A DNA stretch of 15,221 bases. Origin: JAXHUH01 sp034211175 (lineage in GTDB: Bacteria; Actinomycetota; Acidimicrobiia; Acidimicrobiales; CAIXPF01). A program made the translations under genes and the position numbers. Shown piece by piece: positions 1 through 5,197 of the stretch (its first letter is position 1; every line of letters starts with the position of its first letter). The DNA lies in contig JAXHUH010000072.1 in NCBI GenBank assembly GCA_034211175.1, forward strand, positions 1 through 15,221. Direction: 5' to 3'. Below the pieces are notes generated by a model. The model did no database searches, was not told the DNA's origin, and worked only from the letters and a program-made list of their open reading frames with translations.

Positions 1-433
1 GGCGGTCGGCCTCCTGCTGTGCGGCCTGCTCGGCTGCGGCCTCCTCGGCCGCCGCCTCCCGGGCTGCGGCCGCGGCGTCGGTGGCCACCTTGTACACGGC
101 GGCGCGCGGGGCGACGGCGGAGGCGGTCTCGAGGGCGTCGGCAACGGTCGCCGACTGCGAGGTGATGGCCTCGGCCGCACCGTCGAGCGCTCGGCCACCG
201 GCCCGCTCCACGGCCACGTCGGTCGCGGCCCGGGCGGAGTCACGCACGGAGCCGAGATCGAGGTCGAACGACATCGACGGCTTGCTCACCGCGCCGGCGG
301 ACGGCGTGTCGAGCGCCGAGCCGTCGGGAGTCAGGAAGTTGCAGCCGGCGAGGACGAGCGAGACGGTCAGGCCGCACACACCGGCCCGAGCCCGCCACTT
401 GCTGCTCGATGTCTCGCCTTCACTCGCGCCCAC
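1..433 (-). CDS. Alanine-rich lipoprotein, N-terminal part (cut by left edge)
   Basis: The reading frame starts at GTG 433, a few codons after an in-frame TAG, with a GAGGACGG Shine-Dalgarno-like stretch upstream. The 144 visible residues begin with a short charged n-region and a hydrophobic stretch (about residues 19-30) ending in the lipobox LVLAGC, so a signal-peptidase II lipoprotein with lipidated Cys31 is predicted. A flexible segment follows, then from about residue 60 an Ala/Glu-rich helical region that is mostly heptad-like towards the edge (AAEEAAAEQAAQQEAD), suggesting a coiled coil. The C-terminal domain is outside the window, so no activity can be assigned. The Rpf-like protein at 7955 also carries an Ala/Glu coiled coil before its enzyme domain, so a cell-wall enzyme is possible, but that is speculation. 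Confidence is good for the gene and lipoprotein call and low for function. Confidence 0.8.
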   Translation of the reverse strand, partial: MGASEGETSSSKWRARAGVCGLTVSLVLAGCNFLTPDGSALDTPSAGAVSKPSMSFDLDLGSVRDSARAATDVAVERAGGRALDGAAEAITSQSATVADALETASAVAPRAAVYKVATDAAAAAREAAAEEAAAEQAAQQEADR

Positions 434-715
434 GTGCGATCCCGTCCTCGATCCCCGCCACTACGTCGCGCCCACCGACGCCGTTACGAGATCATGACGC
501 TCGCACGTGTCCGGCCCCTGCACAAGTCATTCGTTGCGAGGCAGTGACAATTCGACGCTGACCTGCGATGATGACGGGCCGACGCGGCTTCTGGAATCGC
601 GTTCAGGGGTCACGCCACCGCGTTGCGTGATGGTCGTGGCGGCGTGTGCGGCGCCTCCGGGCGCTTGTGGATCCCGTGGCTGGCCGTGGTGCGCGGTGCC
701 GCGTAGCGCCCGGGG

Positions 716-1663
716 TCAGCCGAGCTCGCGGTGCACGGCCGGCATCACGATCTCGAGGAAGCAGTCGAGCGCCTCCGGGTCCCACGGGGCCCGCAGGGTG
801 ATGTTGACCCCGTGGGCGCCGGACCACGCGTACTCGATGATCCGCTCGATGCAGCGGTCCGGCCCACCGACCAGGGCGCCGTCCATGACCCGGGGCGCCA
901 TCTCGCCCCAGCTGTCGCGGCACTCCTCGAGGACCCGGCTGGTGTCCTCCTCCTTGGTGGCGCCGAGGAACATCACGTTGACCGACCGCTCGATCTCGGC
1001 GGGATCGCGCCCCTCCGTCGTGCACCAGCCCTCGAGCACGTCGCAGAGGTGCTTGTAGGTGGTCGGGTCCACGTAGGCGGCGTTCCAGCCGTCGGCGTGG
1101 CGGGCGGCGATGCGCAGGGTGCGCTTCTCGCCGACCCCACCGATCCACAGTGGGATGTGGCCGCCGACCGGTGCGGGCAGGCAGGAGGCGTCGTGGACGC
1201 GGAAGTGCTCGCCCTCGTGTGAGGTCCGCTCGTCGGTCAGCAGCGACTGGACGAGGATCGTGAGCTCCTCCAGGCGGTCGAGCCTCGCGCCGGCGCGGGG
1301 GAAGTCGAGGCCGAAGGCCTGGGCCTCCTGGCGGTGCCAGCCTGCGCCGAGCCCGAGCTCGAACCGGCCGCTGGAGATGTGGTCGAGCGTCGTCGCGGCC
1401 TTGGCGAGGACGCCGGGGTTGCGGTACGCCGCGTTGAAGACGAGGCACCCCAACCGGGCCCGCTGCGTGTCGGCGCACAGCGCGCCGAGCGTGGCCACCG
1501 ACTCGAAGTGCGGCTCGGTCCCGCCGGCCGGCGGTGACTCGTAGAGGTGGTCCCAGACCGAGATCCAGTCCAGGCCTGCGGCGTCGAGGCGGCGCCAGAG
1601 CGCCCGCAGCTCGCCCATCGCGAGGTTCTGCTGTCCGATGTGGGCACCGAGGGAGAAGCGCAC
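716..1663 (-). CDS. LLM-class, probably F420-dependent, oxidoreductase
   Basis: The 315-aa product has the full length and look of a luciferase-like monooxygenase TIM barrel. The N-terminal strand is RFSLGAHIGQQ, followed by LDWISVWDHLYESP, FESVATLGALCADTQRARLG, FELGLGAGWHRQEAQAFG and the flavin/F420-site strand HIPLWIGGVGEKRTLRIAARHADGWN seen in pieces around residues 168-195. In actinobacteria this family mostly uses F420H2 to reduce or oxidise small organic substrates; the substrate cannot be read from sequence. FMN use cannot be excluded. The start is GTG 1663; a -10-like TACCGT lies 7 nt upstream, so the mRNA is probably leaderless. The gene stands alone between a lipoprotein and a membrane protein, with a strong hairpin closing the gene upstream of it, so it is probably monocistronic. 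Confidence 0.9.
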   Translation of the reverse strand: MRFSLGAHIGQQNLAMGELRALWRRLDAAGLDWISVWDHLYESPPAGGTEPHFESVATLGALCADTQRARLGCLVFNAAYRNPGVLAKAATTLDHISSGRFELGLGAGWHRQEAQAFGLDFPRAGARLDRLEELTILVQSLLTDERTSHEGEHFRVHDASCLPAPVGGHIPLWIGGVGEKRTLRIAARHADGWNAAYVDPTTYKHLCDVLEGWCTTEGRDPAEIERSVNVMFLGATKEEDTSRVLEECRDSWGEMAPRVMDGALVGGPDRCIERIIEYAWSGAHGVNITLRAPWDPEALDCFLEIVMPAVHRELG

Positions 1664-1670
1664 ACCTCGT

Positions 1671-1676
1671 ACGGTA
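1671..1676 (-). promoter_or_regulatory. -10 element of the LLM oxidoreductase gene (leaderless)
   Basis: TACCGT on the minus strand matches the actinobacterial TAnnnT -10 pattern and ends 7 nt before GTG 1663. This puts the expected transcription start at or next to the start codon. No convincing -35 box is visible. Confidence 0.45.
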
Positions 1677-1726
1677 GTGGAAGCCTCACGCTGAGTGGTG
1701 GGCTGGATTGGGTAATCCGCGGCGCC

Positions 1727-1749
1727 CCGACCGCCGCCCCGGCGGTCGG
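1727..1749 (-). terminator. GC-rich hairpin terminator after the membrane-protein gene
   Basis: A perfect 10-bp stem (CCGACCGCCG / CGGCGGTCGG) with a 3-nt loop starts 9 nt after the stop codon of the gene at 1758. There is no U-tract, as is common for actinobacterial intrinsic terminators. It should separate that gene from the LLM oxidoreductase gene downstream. Confidence 0.65.
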
Positions 1750-1757
1750 TCAGCCGG

Positions 1758-2360
1758 TCAGCCGGCGATGTACCCGCCGGTGAGCTGGCGGTAGGCGTGG
1801 GCCGTGGCGATGCCGATGATGGCCGACGCCGGGATCAGGCCGACGCAGCACAGGGCCAGGCCGATGATGGCGATGGCGATGGCGGCGAGGTAGAGGACGA
1901 TGAGCGGCCCGATGTTGCGCTTCGCGACGTCGAACGACGCCTTCAGCCCGTCGATGCCGTCGAGGCCGCGGTCGATGATGAAGTAGCCGAACAGGCCGAA
2001 CAGGAGCAGCACGGCGAGGCCGGGGAGGATGCACAGGACCAGGCCCACGCCGACCGCGATGCCGAAGATGATCGACGCCAGGATGTACTGGCCGACGTTG
2101 TCGAGCGAGAAGGCCCGGTTGAGGTCGGGTGAGCGGCCGTCGACGATGTCGAGGCAGGCCCGGATCAGTGCGATCGCCAGGACCGAGGACACGACGAAGC
2201 TGAGCACGTTGAGCATCAGCTGCGAGACGACGCCGGTGAAGACGAACTGGCCGAGCAGGCTCAGCACGATCTGGGCGCCGACCGCCACGAGGGCGAGGAT
2301 GAGCAGGGGCCCGATGTTCTCGAAGAACTTCGAGAACCCGAAGCTGATGGCGCGCCCCAC
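1758..2360 (-). CDS. Polytopic membrane protein, unknown function; N-terminus probably frameshifted
   Basis: The 200 readable residues form a very hydrophobic protein with about five to six membrane segments (around residues 18-38, 42-68, 92-129 and 152-185). Polar loops SLDNVGQYI and ASFDVAKRNIGPL are typical of small bacterial DUF975-like membrane proteins in which the paired SF-helix/GPL motif repeats (FGFSKFFENIGPL near residue 8 and SFDVAKRNIGPL near residue 142). This internal resemblance suggests an ancient duplication. The in-frame start is GTG 2360 without a recognisable Shine-Dalgarno sequence. A neighbouring frame from ATG 2437 encodes MSMPPPPPPSDPYQGG, the proline-rich opening usual for such proteins, and would join this frame after a single-base insertion near 2385-2395. 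The native gene may therefore run 1758-2437. Function unknown. Confidence 0.8.
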   Translation of the reverse strand: MGRAISFGFSKFFENIGPLLILALVAVGAQIVLSLLGQFVFTGVVSQLMLNVLSFVVSSVLAIALIRACLDIVDGRSPDLNRAFSLDNVGQYILASIIFGIAVGVGLVLCILPGLAVLLLFGLFGYFIIDRGLDGIDGLKASFDVAKRNIGPLIVLYLAAIAIAIIGLALCCVGLIPASAIIGIATAHAYRQLTGGYIAG

Positions 2361-2479
2361 GTCGAGCGAGCCGCCCGGCGACGGCCCGGGCCTCCCTGGT
2401 ACGGGTCTGAGGGCGGCGGGGGCGGGGGCATGCTCATCGGTGTGGACCGTCCTGTCGGCGCTGATCGCGGTTCGGCGGG

Positions 2480-2485
2480 ACGTTA
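2480..2485 (-). promoter_or_regulatory. Possible -10 element for the membrane-protein gene
   Basis: TAACGT on the minus strand lies 42 nt before ATG 2437, giving a leader of about 35 nt if the longer, frameshifted gene model is right. A GACCGA-TG-TCGGTC dyad (2510-2523) sits just upstream, around the -35 to -50 region. There is no clear -35 box. Confidence 0.3.
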
Positions 2486-2559
2486 GCGAAGTACGGCCGC
2501 CGCTGGTCGGACCGATGTCGGTCGGGTCCGTCGGCGCACCTCCGTGGCCGGTGCCGTGG

Positions 2560-2602
2560 CGCGACGACGCCCGGGGCCCGATCGGGCCCCGGGCGTCGCG
2601 CG
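2560..2602 (-). terminator. Very long GC palindrome, probable terminator of the mini-lipoprotein gene
   Basis: Positions 2565-2598 are a perfect 34-bp inverted repeat, with arms CGACGCCCGGGGCCCGA and its exact complement. Beyond a single unpaired A (2564), four more base pairs extend the stem to 2560/2602. In RNA this gives about 15 contiguous GC-rich pairs around a GAUC loop. It begins about 50 nt after the stop codon at 2652 and has no U-tract. It could act in both directions. Confidence 0.6.
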
Positions 2603-2651
2603 GGCGCTCGTGCTCGTGGTCCCGGACCGTGTCACGGGCCCACGAGCAGCA

Positions 2652-2849
2652 TCACTCCGACTCTTCTTCGCCGGTGTCGCCGCCGTCCTCTTCGGCCGGC
2701 GTGGTGTCCTCGGTGCCGGTGTCGCCACCGTCCTCCTCGGTCGGCGTGGTGTCGCCGGTGTCGTCGTCGTCATCGCTGCACGCGACGACACCGAACGGCA
2801 GGAACAGGCAGGCGCCGATGACTGCGAAGCGCTTCAGATGGTCTGACAC
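2652..2849 (-). CDS. Small, extremely acidic lipoprotein (65 aa)
   Basis: The start is GTG 2849, preceded at ideal distance by GGAGGAG (2854-2860), a near-perfect Shine-Dalgarno sequence that rules out longer upstream readings of the frame. Residues 1-24 are a short signal peptide (MSDHLKRF, hydrophobic core, lipobox GVVAC), so Cys24 should be lipidated and the protein anchored on the outer face of the membrane. The mature 42 residues are almost only Asp, Glu, Gly and Thr, with a five-Asp run and no Lys, Arg or aromatic residue. Residues 33-47 (DTTPTEEDGGDTGTE) are repeated as 48-62 (DTTPAEEDGGDTGEE), a 45-bp tandem duplication. I do not recognise a family. The mature part is surely disordered and could bind cations or act as a surface-charge spacer; that is inference. 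Confidence 0.85.
   Translation of the reverse strand: MSDHLKRFAVIGACLFLPFGVVACSDDDDDTGDTTPTEEDGGDTGTEDTTPAEEDGGDTGEEESE
2664..2753 (-). repeat. 45-bp tandem duplication inside the mini-lipoprotein gene
   Basis: Copy one (2709-2753) and copy two (2664-2708) match at about 38 of 45 positions and keep the reading frame. Most changes are synonymous or conservative, so the copies are not freshly made. They encode the two 15-residue acidic repeats. Confidence 0.75.
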
Positions 2850-2875
2850 AGGGCTCCTCCTCGAGCACGGTGTTA

Positions 2876-2905
2876 CAGAACCGAGTCGCAATTGTTGCGG
2901 TTCTG
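2876..2905 (-). promoter_or_regulatory. 5' stem-loop in the leader of the mini-lipoprotein mRNA
   Basis: Two perfect 8-nt arms, CAGAACCG (2876-2883) and CGGTTCTG (2898-2905), flank a 14-nt loop, 26 nt before GTG 2849 and outside the Shine-Dalgarno sequence. If the TAGGGT box at 2918-2923 is the -10 element, the hairpin sits a few nucleotides from the RNA 5' end. That is where protective stem-loops of stable mRNAs lie. It could instead be a DNA operator. Confidence 0.45.
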
Positions 2906-2917
2906 ATGTCGGGCCGA

Positions 2918-2923
2918 ACCCTA
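2918..2923 (-). promoter_or_regulatory. Possible -10 element of the mini-lipoprotein gene
   Basis: TAGGGT on the minus strand fits TAnnnT and would start transcription near 2911, giving a leader of about 61 nt that opens with the stem-loop at 2876-2905. No -35 consensus is seen. Confidence 0.3.
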
Positions 2924-3147
2924 TCGGTGTACGTGGTCGCGCGGGTGTCACCTTTCCCGCGTTGAGGTCACAGCGGGTCGCGGTGCCAACGAAAAGCCTG
3001 TTCAGCGACGTGAACCCTGGTCGGGAAATCGTGGTGCTCCAGACCACTCGACGGCGTCGCGGGCGGACTGGTCGGGTTCGTCCAGTCATGGGATCGAAAC
3101 CAGGATGCAATCGATCGACGTCGATTGGTCTGTCCGTCGGTGCAACA

Positions 3148-3168
3148 CCGGTCAGGCCGTCGGACCGG
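3148..3168 (-). terminator. Weak hairpin after the six-helix membrane-protein gene
   Basis: CCGGTC and GACCGG arms of 6 bp with a 9-nt loop lie 6 nt beyond the stop codon at 3175. A second overlapping hairpin (3138-3150) follows. No U-tract is present, so termination is only suggested. Confidence 0.35.
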
Positions 3169-3174
3169 GGACGG

Positions 3175-4401
3175 TCAGTCCGTCGCGCCGTCCTCGTCGT
3201 CGCCGTGACCGTTGCGGCGGACGATCTGTGCACGCTCGCGGCCGGGCACGCGCCGGGGGAGCGGCTCGCCACCGTTGCGGGTGCCGAACAGGAACGGCCC
3301 CGCGGTGGCCACCCGGCCCGGTTCGGGCTGTGGTGCCGGACCGTCCCGCTCGACCGGTGCCCTCCGCGGGGGTGCTCCCGCCGGCGGCAGGTCGGCGGGC
3401 TCCTCGGCCTCCGGTGGTGTCTCCGCGGTCGGTGGGTTCGTCGGGTCGGCGACGTCGGGACCGCGGAGCCGGCTGGCGACGAGCACGACGGCGAGGCCGA
3501 GGAGCGTGTAGACGAGCAGGACGGTCACCGGGCCGACCGTCTTGGCGGCCGAGAACCAGGTGAGCGCGACGAGGGCGTCGCGGCCGGCGCCGACGGGAAG
3601 GGCGCCGTCGAGTGCCCGCCACATCGGCGGGAGGTCCTGGGTCGGGACCGTCCCCCCGGTGACGGCGGTCGCCACGCTCACCGTCGTCAGGGACACGGCG
3701 AGGCCGGCGGACCGACCGATCGAGGCGAACAGCGCGGCGGCCACCGCCGCCGACGCACCGGCGGCGAGCATCGCCACGAGCGCCACGCCGACCGCGACGT
3801 CGTCGTAGAGGCCGGTCGGGATCAGGGCGACGGCGGTGGCGGCGCCGAGCACCACGACGACGGCGACCGTGCCGGCCAGCCGCTGGAGCGGGCCGACGAG
3901 GCGGCTGTGCACCGCAGCCGCCGCGAGCGTGCCGCCGAGCGCGAGCGCGACGGCCGCGAGGAACGGTGAACGGCCGCCGAGCCCGTCGTCGGTGATGACG
4001 TCCTCGGGGTCGACCTCGACCTCGAGGCCGCGCTCGACCAGACGGGGCTCCAGCTGCTCGACGATGCGGTCGGCGGCGACGGGGGACGGGGGCTCCTTCA
4101 CGATCAGCACGGCGGAGGCGTCGTCGTCCACCAGCACCAGCGCCGACACCTCACCGTCGGTGAGTCGTTGGCGGGCGTCCTGGGCCGACCGGCTCCGCTC
4201 CAGCGTGAGCGCATCGTCGACGTCGAGGTCCTGCAGGACGCCGCCCTCGTCGACGACGCCCACCGTCAGCGGCTCGGGCCGGTCGTCGCGCAGGGAGATG
4301 AGGAGGACGACGAGCACGCCGAGGCCGCACATCACCCCGAGCGCCACCCGGCTCAGCAGATGGTGCTCGCCGGCGTGGTGTGGTGGAGCGCCTTCGCTCA
4401 T
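3175..4401 (-). CDS. Six-helix membrane protein resembling ABC-2/YhgE-Pip type permeases
   Basis: The start is ATG 4401, backed by GGAGGAAC 6-8 nt upstream; the frame stays open further upstream only because it runs through the 45-bp repeats. The 408-aa protein has one N-terminal helix (about 18-37), a 108-residue extracytoplasmic soluble domain, then five helices (about 146-165, 176-196, 203-227, 232-252, 289-311) and a proline-rich hydrophilic tail. This 1+5 topology, the strand TVGVVDEGG right after helix one, and the loop QDLPPMWRALDGALPVGAGRDAL (seen in pieces, residues 255-277) match ABC-2 membrane proteins of the YhgE/Pip/DUF3533 group. No ATPase is encoded nearby, so a stand-alone or trans-acting role in envelope export is the most I would infer. 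The 97-residue tail is unusual for the family. Confidence 0.8.
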   Translation of the reverse strand: MSEGAPPHHAGEHHLLSRVALGVMCGLGVLVVLLISLRDDRPEPLTVGVVDEGGVLQDLDVDDALTLERSRSAQDARQRLTDGEVSALVLVDDDASAVLIVKEPPSPVAADRIVEQLEPRLVERGLEVEVDPEDVITDDGLGGRSPFLAAVALALGGTLAAAAVHSRLVGPLQRLAGTVAVVVVLGAATAVALIPTGLYDDVAVGVALVAMLAAGASAAVAAALFASIGRSAGLAVSLTTVSVATAVTGGTVPTQDLPPMWRALDGALPVGAGRDALVALTWFSAAKTVGPVTVLLVYTLLGLAVVLVASRLRGPDVADPTNPPTAETPPEAEEPADLPPAGAPPRRAPVERDGPAPQPEPGRVATAGPFLFGTRNGGEPLPRRVPGRERAQIVRRNGHGDDEDGATD

Positions 4402-4490
4402 GTCGGTTCCTCCGGATCGGCACGGTGCGCCGCAGATCTTGGCGGATGTGGCGCCGCCGGGGAACCCCGTTCGGGCGTTGCATCGCGGGC

Positions 4491-4637
4491 GCGAACCCAT
4501 CGTCTCCCTCTCGGTCTGGCGAAGCCGGGCGATGGGCGAACCCATCGCCGCGTTGTTGCCCGGGCGAAGCCGGGTGATGGGCGAACCCATCGCCGCGTTG
4601 TTGCCCGGGCGAAGCCGGGCGATGGGCGAACCCATCG
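4491..4637. repeat. Tandem 45-bp repeat, each unit two adjacent hairpins
   Basis: Hairpin B, GATGGG-CGAA-CCCATC, occurs perfectly at 4531-4546, 4576-4591 and 4621-4636, exactly 45 bp apart. A decayed fourth copy of its right arm (GCGAACCCATCG, 4491-4502) is in the same phase. Hairpin A, GCCCGG-GCGAAG-CCGGGC, directly abuts B at 4603-4620. At 4558-4575 it has a final C to T change that keeps a G-U pair in plus-strand RNA, and in unit one (4513-4530) its left arm has decayed. The 11-nt linker GCCGCGTTGTT completes the unit (18+16+11=45). On the minus strand hairpin B has a UUCG loop. Function unknown. Confidence 0.85.
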
Positions 4638-4702
4638 AAGCGCAGGAGGTGCGGAGTCCGGCGACATCTGGCGCTCCGTCGGGGCTGGCGCCGGTCGGCG
4701 AC

Positions 4703-4708
4703 TACATT
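4703..4708 (+). promoter_or_regulatory. -10 element of the single-pass protein/kinase operon
   Basis: TACATT fits the TAnnnT pattern 36 nt before ATG 4745. The expected start near 4715 gives a leader of about 30 nt that includes the GGAGAG Shine-Dalgarno sequence. No clear -35 box is visible. Confidence 0.45.
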
Positions 4709-4744
4709 CGGCGCGGTGGGCGAGGGGAACGGAGAGCCAGCCGC

Positions 4745-5197
4745 ATGAGCGACGAGGTCACGACGGTCGGCAGGTCGCGCACGAGGCTGCCGCCGCGGCG
4801 GCTCCTGATCGTCGGCGGGGTGGTCGCGGTCGTCGTCGTCATCGTCGTCGTGGTCGCCGTCGTGCTGATGGGCGGGGACGACGAGGGTACGGACGACGCC
4901 GTGGGCGAGATCACGGCGGCCATCGTCGAGGTCGAGGACGCCGCCGAGGACGAGGGCGTGCTCTCGCTCGACGTTCGGCAGCTGCGCACGTTGGTCGAGA
5001 ACCGGCTCGGTGACGACTGGGTGACCGAGCTCGCCGCCGATGCCGACCGCCGCACCGTCGGCATCGCGGCCGAGCAGGTCTCCGGGCCGCGGTGCGTGTT
5101 CGTCTGGACCGCCGTCGGCGGCCCCCGGTCGGCGGAGGTCACCGATCCGAACCTGCCGTGCAACGGGGAGATCGCGCTGATCGCCGCCGGGGGTTGA
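4745..5197 (+). CDS. Single-pass membrane protein with small extracytoplasmic domain, unknown
   Basis: The start is ATG 4745 with GGAGAG 8 nt upstream. The 150-aa protein has a basic cytoplasmic N-terminus (GRSRTRLPPRR), one long Val/Ile-rich helix (about residues 20-42), an acidic linker (GGDDEGTDD) and an outer domain of about 100 residues. The domain holds two Cys (C117, C139) that could form a disulfide, and a central helix DVRQLRTLVENRLGDDW. I recognise no family. Its stop codon TGA overlaps the TTG proposed as start of the following kinase gene, so the two are probably co-transcribed and translationally coupled. A link between an outer sensor-like domain and the membrane kinase is possible but not shown. 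The Val codon run (GTC repeats near 4830-4860) makes local low-complexity DNA. Confidence 0.8.
   Translation: MSDEVTTVGRSRTRLPPRRLLIVGGVVAVVVVIVVVVAVVLMGGDDEGTDDAVGEITAAIVEVEDAAEDEGVLSLDVRQLRTLVENRLGDDWVTELAADADRRTVGIAAEQVSGPRCVFVWTAVGGPRSAEVTDPNLPCNGEIALIAAGG

Larger units (their letters stand above)
2850..3174. other. Intergenic region with several dyads, lower GC
   Basis: No credible gene is present on either strand. The region is less GC-rich than the rest and carries at least four inverted repeats. These are CAGAACCG/CGGTTCTG (2876-2905), CAATCGA-N6-TCGATTG (3108-3127), CGGTG-CAA-CACCG (3138-3150) and CCGGTC-N9-GACCGG (3148-3168). The last two lie just after the stop of the gene at 3175 and may terminate it. 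The first lies in the presumed leader of the mini-lipoprotein mRNA. A minus-strand TAGGGT (2918-2923) is a possible -10 box. Confidence 0.5.
4402..4744. other. Divergent intergenic region holding the two-hairpin repeat array
   Basis: This 343-bp segment separates the divergent genes at 4401 and 4745. It holds the start-proximal Shine-Dalgarno sequences of both genes, the 45-bp repeat array (4491-4637) and a plus-strand TACATT box (4703-4708). I see no independent gene. Both strands are open through the array because 45 is a multiple of three. Confidence 0.6.

Noticed and set aside
434..715. Possible small gene between the left-edge lipoprotein and the LLM oxidoreductase
   Set aside because: Frames here are short, lack ribosome-binding sites and have shadow-like composition. 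I see only the promoter side of the lipoprotein and a weak GC hairpin (692-703) after the oxidoreductase stop.
2652..3272. Longer version (206 aa) of the mini-lipoprotein
   Set aside because: The upstream part has no family look, crosses the 5' stem-loop and possible promoter, and would bury a perfect Shine-Dalgarno sequence and signal peptide starting at GTG 2849.
2029..3969. Long plus-strand open frame of 646 codons
   Set aside because: It runs antisense through the membrane-protein and permease-like genes and across the lipoprotein and the 2850-3174 gap. It has Arg/Gly/Ser-rich nonsense composition and no family motif; it is a GC-bias artefact.
4491..4637. CRISPR array
   Set aside because: The units are contiguous with no unique spacers, the linkers are identical, there are only three good copies, and no cas genes are present.
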